A DNA stretch of 64,000 bases, from contig JAULSN010000006.1 in assembly GCA_033439765.1 (NCBI GenBank), forward strand, positions 2,294,001 through 2,358,000. Reading direction: 5' to 3'. The position numbers and the translations under genes are program-made. The notes below the pieces were generated by a model. That model did no database searches. It had not been told where the DNA came from and was given only the letters and a program-made list of their open reading frames with translations. Of this stretch, positions 44,267 to 56,268 are shown one piece after another; positions within the stretch are counted from its first letter, which is position 1; each line of letters begins with the position of its first letter. Origin of the DNA: Lasiosphaeria ovina (Eukaryota; Ascomycota; Sordariomycetes; Sordariales; Lasiosphaeriaceae).

Positions 44267-46189
44267 TTACGTCCCCCAGCGCTTGATGAAGTCGTCCTTC
44301 TTCGCGCTCTTCCCGCGCACCTTGACAAGGTTCGCGCCAATATCCTCCAGCCTCACGCGGGCATTTTCCAGCTCCTGAGAGAGCACGGCAATGGATCCGT
44401 CGATCTCGGGGTCGACTAACCGGACCTGGCCGAACGGGCTTTCGGCGAGGACCGAGTCACGCGCCATCTGGATTGCTCGCTTCGCGTCGGCTATTTGTTT
44501 GATCGCGGCGCTCTCAAACGATTCTTGGACATTTTGTGCAACGTCTTTCGTTTTGGCCTGGCGCTCAGCCAGGGTCAACGCCAGGACCTTGACCTGGGCT
44601 TCGGCTCCAAATGCGCATGATGACGCATCCTCCTGTGGGAGGTTGATGGCAAGGGTTCTGAGGATCTCCTCGAGCGGCGGGTCGTCGCTTCCTAAGCCTG
44701 AGGAGCGTCTCGGACGAGATCTTGGCCCGGGACGGACCGGGGATGCCGGGTTGCCCTGGCCAATCGACTTGCGCCGCGTTGGAGATGCCCCAAGAGTCGG
44801 ACGCCGTTCTCTCTTCGCTAGGAGTGGAACCTGCGCGGCCAACTCGGAACGTGCAACGTTGATAAGGGCGCTGGCTGCGACCTGGTATGCCTGGAATGCC
44901 TCGACTCGGGTCGACAAGTCTTGTGCGTGATCGAGGAGATAGTCCAGACAATCGCAAATCTAGCATGGCGTTAACAGAAGCGCAAATTTTGGGCGTTTGC
45001 GAACGACATACATATCTGACCGCCTGTTTCGATCTCGCAAAGCTTTGACCATTTTCCGTCGCGAGCTTTTTAAGGGCGGGTGCAAGGAACTGCTGCTCGG
45101 CAGACATCTGGGCCACAGGGAGGATTTCGGCGTACAGCGATTCGAGCTCGTCCTGGATGGTAGAGACGTCGTCGGCTGAAACGTGTTTGGTGGTGCCCGA
45201 TCGTATCGATGCCTCGAGAGACTCGAGGTAGGTGCGATCGAGTTTTGTTCGGATGCCCTCCACGGTGAACTTGATCAACCTACTACAGCATTAGCCTCTC
45301 GTTTTTCAGGGTCCTTGCAAGGCCTGCCAACCTTGCGCATGTCTCACGTAGCATGACGACATCGTTTTTCACCTCTGTATCTTCCGTGCCCAGCTCCCAT
45401 CCAAGTTTCTGCAGACTCGAGAGGAGCTTGTCGTCGGACTGTAACAGGCCGGCCACGGTCTGCTGGAGGCTCGCCCCGTCGCCCTTGCCCTGCTGCTCCA
45501 GCTCGACGACGCTTGAGTGCAGCGACTGAGAAAGGTCTTCGACCTGGCCAAAGGTGTCAGCAGACCGCAACCTGGACTAATCGGCTGCCCAAGTGAACAC
45601 TCACTGCAAGTGCGACAGATCTGCGTTGTGTTTCCCATTTCTGGGTCTGGCGCGACTCGATTTGGAAGCGCGCCTCGGCAGCCTTTCTGGTCCCGCTAAC
45701 GAGGCGATCGAGGGCCTCTTGCTGCTGCTTGAGTACCTCGGTCTGTTTGGAAATAGCATCCGTGGATCTGTTCAGCTCTTCAATGGCATCCGTGATCTCC
45801 TGGTCGCTGAACGACTGAACAGCGTCAAGGTCGGTGGTTGCCGCTGGCTCAGCCGCCAAACCCGCCTTCTCAAGCGCTGCGAACCTGACGGCGGTGGCGT
45901 ATCAGCAATTGTTTTTTTTGGCAGCACGGGCAGACAAGGAGGTGGTCCCCTACTGATTGAGTTCGTCGACCGAAAGCAGCGTGTCTGAGGTGAGATGCAG
46001 TGCGACCCAGTCCACGAGGCCACCCGGACTGGAACTGGAACTGGAACTGGAACTGGAACTGGAAGTGGAAGTGGCGCTGGCGCTGGCTCTGGCTCTGGCC
46101 TTCTCGTCTTCCAACGCCGCCCTGACCGACGCCGCGTCCAGAGACGTGTCGTACGCCCGCAAAATCCTAACTACGGACTCGGAATCCAT
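44267..46189 (-). CDS. Coiled-coil protein, augmin subunit 3 (HAUS3)-like, five exons
   Basis: Exons: 46189-45954, 45884-45605, 45543-45332, 45279-45012 and 44959-44267. All phases agree and give 562 aa. The N-terminus has a short helical region, a Ser tract encoded by a hexamer repeat, then GLVDWVALHLTSDTLLSVDE and LNQFAALEKAG. The W...L-S...E-L...F-L pattern resembles the N-terminal HAUS3 signature. Long coiled coils follow (ITDAIEELNRSTDAISKQTE, EALDRLVSGTRKAAEARFQI), and the length is near that of HAUS3. Augmin recruits gamma-tubulin to spindle microtubules and has been described in Aspergillus. A basic disordered insert (PTRRKSIGQGNP...RSRPRR) lies around residues 385-410. The identity is my inference from pattern and size; another mitotic coiled-coil protein is possible. 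Confidence 0.68.
46026..46066. repeat. (GGAACT)n hexamer tract inside coding exon
   Basis: About six copies of a GGAACT unit on the plus strand, merging into GGAAGT units. On the minus strand it encodes the Ser run in exon 1 of the HAUS3-like gene. A change of unit number stays in frame. Confidence 0.88.
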
Positions 46190-49100
46190 CTTGGACCCTT
46201 AGACAAGAATTGCATAAGCTGGCAGTCATATCACGCAATAGGGACCGCGTATGATATGGCGGTGCACGCAGGGCAAGAGCAAGGGGTGTGGTGTGTCGTG
46301 AACCGCGTGGTTCTCCAAATGCGGATGTTTTGACTGAGGTTGACCCTTGGCTTCGGGACCTGGGACGACAGACCAGACAGAACCCCTCGCTCTGCCCCAC
46401 CTTCCCCAGCAATTAAACGCCAAGGCCTTTCTTGAAGCCTGGGTCGCTTGAATGGAGTGCGCCAGGCTGCAAGGAGCACGAACCACATGGCCCTAGCTCC
46501 CGACGCCAAGACCCGCCGCCGGAGCAAAAGCAAACAGTTGTGCTGCTGAGCACGGCGTCTTCTGGAAATCCTCGTTACGTCCGTAGCAGCGCTTCTCCCA
46601 GAGGCCGGACTGCGATTTCCCGGATTGACCAGCGCGCGCTCAACGGGCACGCGCCTTTGCTACCCAGCATCAAATAACTCCGCATACGGAATATTTATTA
46701 CTTGTATGGACATGGGCATGTCTCCGCGAAGCGAAGCGGCCACTGTGCGGCAAAACGATTGAAGGGAAACATATTTCGGACGAGACAGGAGAGCGAGTGA
46801 CGGATGGCTTGCCAAGGGCAATCAAGGCTCCCGAACTCATCAGCCGGAAATGCATCCGGACGAGCAGCGGTGTCCTGGTCAAGTGGCAGCACTCTCTCTC
46901 CGATTCAGGGTCTGAATTGTTTCTCTATCGGTCGTGGGCAGCTGCGAGTGACGCGAGGAACCAGGACCAGGACCAGGACCAGGACCAGGACCAGGACCGG
47001 GCCAGACATCGGCCGTTGGGCCCTCCATGCTTGCTCTCAACCACCAAGCCGGTGGACGATATCCGTCCCTTTCTGCGAGCCGCCGTCTAGCGTAAGTGAG
47101 AGCACCGGGCGTGTAATGACAGGAGTCATTTAATCGCCAACGGACCCCGAAGATGATGGAGCGAATGGCATTGGCCGGCCTAGCTCCGACCGTGCCGCCG
47201 GAGAAGGTTGTTGGTAAGAGCTGCCGGAGGGAGCACGGCAGCTATCGGGCGGGGACGGGGGACGGACTCGCCGATGGCCATCTGCCCTGGGTATGGAGAT
47301 CGGACTGGATCGCCCCAGGTCCCCTCGGCTGATCATGCCTCAGACGCCAGAGGGACAATCATTAACCATCCGAGTGAACTCTGGCAACCCCCAAGCAGCA
47401 CAAACCAAGAGCCATATGGGCAGGGGTCTGTGAGTTTCCGACCCTGAATCGCCTACCTTACTTCCATAGCCATGACAAAGAACCCTCCCTACTTTGCCTA
47501 CTTATTCGCCTGCCTCTCTTGCTGAGGGGGAGGCAGGCTCGCGATGTGAAACGTTTCCTCCATATATGTCCTTTATTCAGGGTCCTCCAGCCCGCCGCCA
47601 ACGCACAGCGACCCTCATTTTGTGTTCGACGAAAACGTGGTGGCTTTGGCAAGCATGGACCAGCAAGCGGCTTGATGCCAGCCAACCGTTGCTTCAGGGG
47701 CGGGAAGGTGCATCTTCCAAATGCCACAAACCGGAGCCACGCTCCTTCTTACTGGACTGCCCGCGGCTGCAGGCTCGCATTTTCCGCCTGGCCGCCCTTT
47801 CCATTCTGTTTGCGGCCACCCGCCCTGGGCAAAGAGGCTGCCCGGGACTTGTTGGCCTGGGTCTACCTGGCTTGGGTAAGGTAGATTGCCCCGATCGGGC
47901 ATGAGGTCGATGGCTGCTGGCACGCCCAGGAACGCCCAGCGCGGGAAGGCGCGGCTCCTGCTTCCTGCTCGATTGTCATATCACATCTGACATATGCTAA
48001 CGTAGCTCTGCTGGCTAAGGTGCAGGTGCGATATGCTCCCCATGCTATGGGTACCTCGCCCCCCCCGAAACGGAACGCGGACGGCACAAGTACCTCCTTC
48101 GGCAAGGCAAACACCAAGCGCAGCTCGCATCTCCCAATTGCAACCTGTGCCGCCGTTTGGATGCGCCAAACGGTGGCAAGGCCAGAAGACGGGGGGCGTG
48201 GACAAGCTTTGGGGTCTGTCTGTTTGCGGGAGGCGCTATGGTGGCGTCGATGGCGTTTGTGCTCGGCTCGCTCCCGAGCCCTGCGGATGGATCTTGGGGC
48301 AGGAGAGACGGGGGCGGTCTGCCCGTCATCGTTTTGACAGTCAAGACATGGAAGTCAGGTCGTCTCGCTTGGATGCGTGGGGCGGACCGAGCCTCCACAT
48401 ACCACACATTACCTACACACTACCTATACACGACACGACACACCGCACCGCACCGCACCGCACAACCACATATCCTCGCCCTCCACTGCTTCTTGGTGCA
48501 GGGTCCTCGCACTGCGCGCGCACTACGGCAAAACGACGGGAGACGTCACAACTCGAGCCAACAGTTCCCTGCCTCGCCTCGCCTTGGCCCTGCTCTCTTC
48601 TCAGGTGCACCGCACCACGTCGATAGGGCCCTGTCGGGGTCCGCCCTGGCGATCAGAGGACTTCCAAGGTTGGAGTACCTGCACTGTGCACTGAGGTGAG
48701 TGCATGAGGGTGCAAACACGGACGCCTGAGCTCGCTTCGTGTTTGGCGCAAGGTTCCTGGTCCTTGTGTCCTCGTCTGTTTGACCACAGCCATGCAGGCC
48801 ATCGCGGACCCTGGCCAGGCGGATATGTGGTCAGGAACCGCTGGCTACGGTACGGGCCTGGCACATGTTCCCCCAAAGCCAAGCTCCCGGAATAGGCCTT
48901 CCTCACCGACATGTTGACGTGTCGTCCGGTTACATCATCCGCAGCCATGCTGTGGCCCTGCCCGGAAAACGCAGAAACGCACCAAGCCTGTCCGGCCCGC
49001 CCTTCCCATCCCGCCCATTCGCTCGATCCGCCGATGAACTCTTAGCTGCGACGGTGTGACTGGGTGACAGCTTCGTCACTGTCCAAGGATAATAGCACCG

Positions 49101-49566
49101 AGTGACCCCTGATCAGCAAGAGCACAGCGTCCGCGCCAGGATAGCTCCGCTGCCGTCGGCTGGAGATTGGGAGGCGGGCGGACGGCTCTTCCCATGCCGG
49201 CAGCTCCATGGTGCCGGGCAGCAGGGAAACGAGAATATCAGACGAAGCACCTGCTAATGCTAAGGTCGGGCAGCAACCACATGGTACAGGGCGTACAAAC
49301 GCGACACTCTGCGCCGCGAGGGCTCCCTGCAGTGTGTGTCCCAGACACCACGAGGTGGCCGTCAATGCAGTCCCCTTAAGTGCGACCTCTTGCCTTCACT
49401 TGACTGCTTCTTCCAGCTCTACTTCTGGTCATGTCTCACTGCTTGGCAGGTTCACGACTGTGTGTGGAAAGCAAACACATGCTCCCGTCAAGCTGTGGCC
49501 TTTTACTTATCATAGCACGAACATTTCCTCGATTCTCGCACCGCTGCCGTGGTGCTGGGTTGCGAG
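46190..49566. other. 3.4 kb divergent intergenic region
   Basis: It lies between divergent gene starts. No frame with recognisable protein content was found. GC-rich frames near 47500-48700 on both strands overlap each other without a domain. A CACCGCACCGCACCG repeat lies near 48440-48465. Long upstream regions like this are common for regulated membrane transport genes, but nothing specific can be assigned. Confidence 0.4.
46961..46999. repeat. (CCAGGA)n hexamer tract
   Basis: Six and a half copies of CCAGGA in non-coding DNA, about 0.9 kb from the unrelated GGAACT hexamer tract. Confidence 0.85.
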
Positions 49567-51657
49567 ATGACCATGCCGACCCCCCTTCCTGCGGCCTTCC
49601 CGCCTATCATTGACATGAATACCACGACGCAACAGCCGCGGTCAGTGCGCCGGCGACTCGTCCATCTGCTATCGAGACAATGGGATGGGCTTATGGCACT
49701 GGTCATTGTGGCGGTAGCCCAGCTGCTTATGGCGGGTATTCAGTACTTGCTAGACGGGAACAGCGTTGATCTCCCCCCTTCTATCCTCGCCATGGCCGTC
49801 GTCTTTGTGGGGTTCGCCGTTAGTGGCTACTTCCTTCCGGGCGTTGACAAGTTTTATCAACGACGGCTACGTTGTTCGGTAGGATCCGTCCCCCCACCTT
49901 GACGGGAGTCGCTCGTTCCGGTGCCTTGGTTGTGGTGCTAACCCGGCACAGGCCGATCTCCTGAACCGCCACATGTCCATTGGCTTCACCATACCATTTG
50001 TCATGATCTGCCGGAGCCCGCTCGCTGACGGCCGGACTATTGGGTTGATCGTTTTGTGCTTCGGTAGGTCAATATAACATGTCCTGGAGTTCTAGAACGG
50101 CTACTGACTCGCACCCCAGTTCTCACCGGCGTCTTAAATACGGTATTTTCATACTTCCTTGCTCTGCCGTTGCAGTGCATCATGGTACGCTGGGACAAAC
50201 GCTCCAGTGACCACGCAGACCCTGGTGCAGGAGTCACAGAGGGGCGACGAGGCCAAAAGCTTCGAGGGCCGATCAAGTCTATATGCGACGTTGCATCAAT
50301 GGATAGCTGTTTAAAACCCAGCGCAGACGAGGCCAGCGAAGAGGCACAGTCTGAGGAGAAGCATTCTGTGTCGCAAGACGAAGAGAGTTCGCCCAGACAC
50401 AATCGAGAGAACACCAATCGGCCACCCAGATGGAGCCAGAGCCGCCAATGGGCCCTGCGGAATCCGATGTTGATCATCTGCTGGCTTCTCACGATATTCG
50501 TTGGCATCCCTCTCCGATATGCTATCCATAATGATGCGGTTCTATCAACGTGCCTTCTATTCTCGATATGGCTGTCTTTGCTTGCCATTCAGGTCGGTAT
50601 CAAATCGAGTCAGCGACTCCGCCCTTGGCTCCGCGCGCTTCTGTGCGGCATGTTCAATGCGGTGCTATGGACGTCCCTGGCGATGATCACCTATGTCTTT
50701 GTGGACGGCGCCATCAGCCATCGGTCGCTCCCCGCTATGCTCGACACTTTGCAGACAAACATCACGTTCTCGACATACGTCCTTCAAGCTGTCAGGGGTA
50801 ATTCTCTCGGCCAGTCCATGGCTGCTGGAGACATTGCCCTGTCTATCCTCAATGCAGGTCTGGTGTCGTGGGGACTCAAGCTCTACGAATACCGGCAGCA
50901 GCTCCTCTCGCGTGCGGGACTCACAGTATTCACGGTTTCATCAGTTGTTGCATTGGGCAACGTCGTATGCGGCCCGCTGCTGGCATACGTCGTAGGCTTA
51001 GGACCTGCAAGCCGGGATCTCGCTTTCGCTGCACGCAGCGTCACCCTTGCCCTCGGCAGCCCCGTCATGACTAGGCTCGGTGGTGACATCAGCCTCAATG
51101 CGACTATGGTGGTTGTTAGTGGCATCGTGTACCAGATGGGTTTGGGCTTTGGTGTGGGTGTTTGGCTGGAGCAAAAGATCATTTCAGTCTCACGACGCCG
51201 TACTGTGATCAGAACAGGGGAGTCTCTCCAGCAACAGCAACAACAACAACAACAAGAGGTCTGTGCCGCCGCCGCCTCTCCCGCCGCTGCGCTGCAAGCT
51301 GCCCCAGGCGCAACCACAACCACTTCCACCTCGTCGACCACGCCGCGCGTCGATTACGACACAGAGGCACAGCAAAAGAGTGCTGCCGCCGCAACAGTCG
51401 GGTCGGCCCGTGCCGGCAGCTGCAGCGCGGCCTTTCGCCGAGACACGGACGACCCCTGCCAAGTCGCAGCAGGGATTACAATCGGCATCAACGCCGCCGC
51501 AATGGGCACCGCTTACCTTTACGAAACGAAGAGCGACGCCGCGCCGTTCGCTGCGCTGTCGATGATAGCGCTTGGCGTAATGACGGTGGTATTTTCCACC
51601 ATCCAGCCAATTGCGCACTGGATCGTGGCAAAGGTCGCCACTGGAGACCTTGCCTGA
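49567..51657 (+). CDS. LrgA-LrgB fusion membrane transporter (PLGG1-like)
   Basis: Exons: 49567-49878, 49952-50063 and 50120-51657; introns run from GTAGGA to CACAG and from GTAGGT to CCCAG; 653 aa. The N-terminal third matches LrgA: VDLPPSILAMAVVFVGFAV, then LLNRHMSIGFTIPFVMI. After a 100-residue hydrophilic linker, the LrgB half follows (LLFSIWLSLLAIQVG, LGPASRDLAFAARSVTLALG, AAGITIGINAAAMGTAYLYE, PFAALSMIALGVMTVV). Bacteria use LrgA/CidA and LrgB/CidB as separate membrane proteins; in plants the fused form (PLGG1) carries glycolate and glycerate. The LrgB half is itself split by about 100 residues of low complexity, including nine consecutive Gln, then Ala- and Thr-rich stretches. Location and substrate in fungi are not settled. 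A second ATG six bases downstream is an alternative start. Confidence 0.86.
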
Positions 51658-52506
51658 TCCGAATGATTGCGAGTGAACAAAATCAGTTTTGCAATTTTTT
51701 GAGGCGTACATAGTTCGAAGCATACAGAAAAGGGAAACGGGGTCAGGGAAAATGGTTTGTGTTTCTTTTTTAAATCTTTCTTTTACGATTTGAGACGGAA
51801 TATATGGCCCAAGCTCCTAGGCTCCTGGAGAGTCGGGTGGGATGGGGGCGGAATGGGAAATGGGATAGTGAGATGATGAGTTCGACGAGAAACGAGTGAT
51901 GGCGATGACGGAGGTTTCAGCTTGGCATTTATATACCCCTTCCAATTTTCTAGACGGACGGTCGAGCACCGGCTCCCGTGGTTGGTAAAAAAAACAAACG
52001 GAGTTTTTTGCTATGTATCATTTCACACTACAGCGCTAAAAAGGGAGTTGTCGGGGAGTTCCAATTCTGTGAGACCCGAGTAAAAATTTTTTCCCACAAC
52101 ACGGAGTACATGCTGAACAACAATTCCTCGACTGGAAGTACGTACAGCGAAAAATAGAACGGGAATGTGAACAGAGTGGCAGGAAGTCCGCCATTCTCTC
52201 TCGACTAGTATCGCTCCCATACACTGCTGCGCTAAAGTCTGTCTCTCCCCCCACATAAACCCCCCTGGGCTAGCAACAGAGAGCTTCTCCAAAGGGATTC
52301 ACGCCAGCCGCGGTTTGCCCCTTGTTGCCCTACCAACCCATCCAAAACTCGAGAAGTTACTGAGCTTCCTCGATAAAATTCTCGCTGTCCTTTCCTGTTT
52401 TGTATTGGGCTGTTTTGGTTTATTTTGTATTGTCCATTCACGATATATTGAGTCAAAGGAGGTGGCTTCGCTGAAGGAGGTGGCTTCGCTGAAGGTGGTG
52501 GCGGTA
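51658..52506. other. Intergenic region, convergent 3' ends
   Basis: 3' flanks of the LrgA-LrgB gene and the Pin1-type gene. An 18-base unit AAGGAGGTGGCTTCGCTG is present twice in tandem at 52456-52491, just beyond the Pin1 stop. No gene is supported. Confidence 0.45.
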
Positions 52507-53384
52507 TTACTCGAGTCTGTGACGAGCAAGCGGAAGAGAAAGTTAGAGATACGAAGTCGCGAGGGGAGCAAGTTGGGGGGGGGGGGGGGGGGGGAGGGAT
52601 GGATGCGGACCTCTCGATCAAGTGCAGCCCGCTGGCCGTGTCCACGACGCCTGAGATTTGCTCGGGCTTTAGCGCAAAAGCAGCCTCCTCGAACTCCTTT
52701 TGCATGTCTCCGGGCCCGAAATAGCCCAGGTCCCCCCGCTTGCGGGCACTGCTGCAGTCGGACTCGGTCAGCGCCAGCTCGCCTAGCGTGATCTCGCCGC
52801 TCTGGATGCGCTGCTCGTAGCCCTTGATGATGTCGAACGCCTCGTCTTTGGTGCGCGTGATCTCAGACTGGGAGTTGCGGGGGGGTTTGTCAGCCATTGC
52901 CCACTGCTTATGATCTCTGAGGGACATGCGCGCCCCTCACACCCGCCCAAGGCCGCGACGCGCGACTACTGCCGCTCGCTGCCGGTGCATGCTTACCTGT
53001 CTCCAGCTCGACGGCCGCCGGCTGTCCCTGTGCTTTACGAGCAGGTGCGCCGCCCGGATCTTACCGGGCTGCGCCCCCTCCGTCACTAGGCTGCCACTGT
53101 GGTACTTGGCCATGTACGCCTTGAGCTTGTCCACGTCCGTCTCCGGGGGGGGCTCCCATCGCGACACCTTCTCGCGGAAGTTGAAATAGTACGGCAGGTT
53201 CTTGCTCTGGCTGTGGCGCACCTCCCAGTCCTCGGGCAGACCCGTCTCGAGTTGCTGATGGGGTCATTGTTAGTGTTTTTGCGGTTGCGCCAAACAAGGC
53301 GGCGGCACGGGGCGGCTAGAGGCAGGAAGAGCCAGGCACAGGCAGAGGAACGCGGGGTGTGCATGTTAGACTCACGTCGCTCAT
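52507..53384 (-). CDS. ess1: Pin1/Ess1-type parvulin prolyl isomerase
   Basis: Four exons: 53384-53376 (MSD only), 53254-52997, 52867-52611 and 52516-52507 (final LE and stop); 177 aa. The WW domain is LETGLPEDWEVRHSQSKNLP followed by YYFNF...SRWEPP, and the parvulin domain runs from KIRAAHLLVKHRDSRRPSSW to the end. Substrate phosphate-binding residues (K, R, R in LVKHRDSRRPSSW) and the catalytic Cys (SDCSSARKRGDLGYFGPG) are intact, as is ASGLHLIERLE at the end. The enzyme isomerises phospho-Ser/Thr-Pro bonds, acting on the RNA polymerase II tail and mitotic proteins. The third intron contains a 20-base C tract on the coding strand directly after its GTCCGC donor. Skipping that splice would add a poly-Pro extension instead of LE. 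Confidence 0.95.
52575..52594. repeat. Poly-G tract, 20 bases, in intron 3 of the Pin1-type gene
   Basis: Twenty consecutive G on the plus strand, which is C on the coding strand. It starts 16 bases inside the intron. Confidence 0.95.
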
Positions 53385-55047
53385 GACTGATTGGTCGCAA
53401 GGGGAAGTTTAGTTTTGTTTCCGTGGAGTGGTTGACACCTCTTGGGAGCAGAGAGTCCGGAGGCAGGGTTGCAGGATGGCGTCGTGACACAAGATAGCAA
53501 CCTGAATACTGCTCAGCTTCCCTTCTCTTGGAACCTCTTGGGAAATGCGCGCCAGCCGGTAATGGGATCTGCAGCTATGGAAACGATAGAAGACCGAAAC
53601 GCACAAAAACCGGAAACGTGCTAAGACCTCTCGGGCTATATGTAATCGCAGGCAGGGTGACGAAGAGCAGGATGGGACACTGGGAGGGCGGGTGGTGAAA
53701 GTGGAAGCTTTTGACGGTAGCGGAGTGCGGGAAGGCGGGGTTGAAGGGGGGAATGGTGGAAGGGGCACTCGGTTGCCAGGGCACGGATCTCCATTGCAGG
53801 CCATTCCCTGATGTTCACTGGCCAACCCGCCCTCTGGCGCACAACGGCTTACTCAAGGTGTGGCAGGCACTTTATGTACTGTGAATCACGCGGCCCCAAA
53901 GACATGTCGCGCGTAACTCTTTGATACGGCAACTGGTATAGGGGCGTCGATTTGTTGGGCCTTCTCGCTCCAAACCCAAAAGCTGCCACTACAGTACAAC
54001 TGCGTTGCCCACGATGCGACAGCAGCACCAAGAGTGTGGAGTGCAGAGTGCATTATGGGGTATGCACACTTGGGTCCATACCGGTGTCTAAGGTATCCAA
54101 TAAACTAAGCTAGATGTACTTGCTTTCTAAGGGAACCCGGTAGAATGGTACTTAGGTATTTCGGGATCGGAAACTCGATCACTCTCATCGCCTGACCTGG
54201 CCTTCCCACGTCATACGTGCAGAACAATACCCCTCAACTTGAAACCATCTGTTGGTGATAGCCTCTCGGCAGTCAGTTATTAGGATTAAGTGAATGAAAT
54301 TCTCGCTCAATATCCAATTAAGGAGGCTTAGGGAGAACCTTGCTCTTTGTCCAAGTCGTCAAGTAAGAGTGCACTCGGTCCTTGACAATGTCCTTCTAGA
54401 TCTTGGCAGGTTCAAGGCCCAAGTATGCCTCCATCAAGTTCAACATTTTGACATCTTTCTCCGTAGGTCGCCTCAGCATGTATTACTCACCACTAATTTT
54501 CGGAAAATGTTAATATGTCCATGTGGGTTCAGATAAACCTCAAATTCCGAAGTATTGTCCACTTAATTTTCACAATATTATCAGAACTTTCGGAGGTGCT
54601 GCCGTCTAGCCCTGCAAGGCCAACTGGTGAGGGGCAGTTGAGGCGGATTGATAACCTTAGATACGAAGGCCACTAGCCGTAAACGGTTAGCCCTACACAT
54701 CTGTGGATCTAGGTTTTTGGTCCCGCGACTACATAGTAGTAATTCGTAATTCACAGTCGGCTTCTTTCTCGGCGCCCTCTCTTTCATCTTCCACACCACA
54801 ATCGAGCCAGCTTCCTTCTCGCACCGCATCTCACCACCAACGTCGCTGTCGCCATACGAGGTAAAACAAGGAATACCAAATTGCTCGCGTCTACCAAACT
54901 AACTCGGATGTCTTCTCAGACTATTCCAACTCACTGCGAATACGCCTGTCCCTCCTGGTTTATCTCAAGCACCTCCTTCGGGATACCCTTTGCGCCGACC
55001 ACCAAACCCGCATTTTCCCAGCCCAAAACTCACGAAGTCCCCAAAAA
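53385..55047. promoter_or_regulatory. Divergent intergenic region, Pin1-type gene and RPB9
   Basis: Two housekeeping genes start outward from this 1.7 kb. Pyrimidine-rich sequence (54760-54800) lies shortly before RPB9. No additional gene is supported; a plus-strand 80-codon frame at 54294-54536 has no domain. Confidence 0.4.
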
Positions 55048-55847
55048 ATGTCCTCCCCAGCCAACTCCGCTTCGGGCGCCGATGGCGCAAAGAAACCCCT
55101 TGAGCAGATCACTTTCCGATTCTGCGCGGAGTGCAGCAATATGCTGTACCCAAAGGAGGACGAGGAGAGCCGCAAACTCCTTTTCACCTGTCGCACTTGT
55201 AACTACAACGAGGAAGCCACCTCAACGTGCATCTTTCGCAACATTTTGAACAACGCGGCTGGAGAGACCGCTGGTGTCACGCAGGATGTCGGATCTGACC
55301 CCACGGTTGGTCCCCTTCCCTCACCACTGACCAAAACGTGACCGATGCCGGCCCTTTTTCTTGCGAGCGTTGCGGCTCGTTTGAAGATGGAGACGAGGAG
55401 TGGTCTTGGGGATCTGAGGATCCCGAGCCCGTCGAGAGCAACACAGAGGCTCGGGAGCAAGTTGCTCTTGAGGAGGAGCACGCCGCCTCTGAGGAGCAAG
55501 GCTCCCCAGAGGAAGCGACCAAGAGCGAGCCTTGAATTCACCATTACGCCCACGCGTCCGTTATCACCTGGAGTTGAACTTGAATGAGCGCTTACGGGAG
55601 AAGACTGGCTTCTCCCGATTTTGGATTTCGTGTTGGCTAACTTTGATCGACTCTCTAGCTACCAAGATCCAAGAACCAAACTTGCCCCTCGTGTGGCAAT
55701 GACGAGGCCGTGTTTTTCCAGTCTCAGCAGCGGACATCGGAAACGGGAATGGTCAGTACCCCCATCTTCACTGCTCTCTTCTGTAATTCTAACAGGTCAT
55801 AGAAACTTTTTTACGTGTGCTGCGATTGCGGAAACATCTTTCAGTAA
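55048..55847 (+). CDS. RPB9: RNA polymerase II subunit RPB9
   Basis: Exons: 55048-55305, 55659-55751 and 55803-55847; 131 aa. The first zinc ribbon is FCAECSNMLYPKED...FTCRTCNY, the linker is TCIFRNIL...DVGSDPTLPRSKN, and the second (TFIIS-like) ribbon is CPSCGNDEAVFFQSQQRTSE then KLFYVCCDCGNIF. The fourth Cys pair of the second ribbon lies in the last, 14-residue exon. Rpb9 sits on the polymerase jaw and controls start-site choice, fidelity and TFIIS response. The first intron is long (353 bases, GTTGGT to CTCTAG with a GCTAAC branch) and contains a plausible alternative terminal exon (55368-55535), described under findings. Confidence 0.94.
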
Positions 55848-56268
55848 ATTGTTGCATCGAGAACGGGGTTTGCTTCCTTGGGTGGCGTTGGGATTGGCGG
55901 CGCGATTTGGCATGTTTATATATGAAGCGCATCACGGATCACAGCGCTTGGAAAAACGACAGATTCTCACGATTCCTCAACTTTCAGGGAATCGGTATGG
56001 GGTTTTACTTCTTTCAACTTGTTTCGTACTCTAGCTTACACGACGATGGCTAATTCCGTCGCTGTACAATTCGTCACCAAATATGACGTGCACATACCCT
56101 ATTTCCAGACTCTCATGGTGTCTGCTCCATGTCATTAAAGTCTTTCGATTAGGGTTGCCAAAGGTGGAAATTGTTCCTTGGGCCATTCCGTACCCACATC
56201 CATATCGACCGTGCAACCCGAGGCCTTGACGCATCTTCTTCCTTCTTGCAGTCCCGCTCTTGACACGC
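55848..56268. other. Short convergent intergenic region
   Basis: 3' flanks of RPB9 and the uL14m gene. No features. Confidence 0.5.

Noticed and set aside
54881..55249. 122-codon plus-strand frame upstream of and overlapping RPB9
   Set aside because: It overlaps RPB9 exon 1 in another frame; the non-overlapping part is leader sequence.
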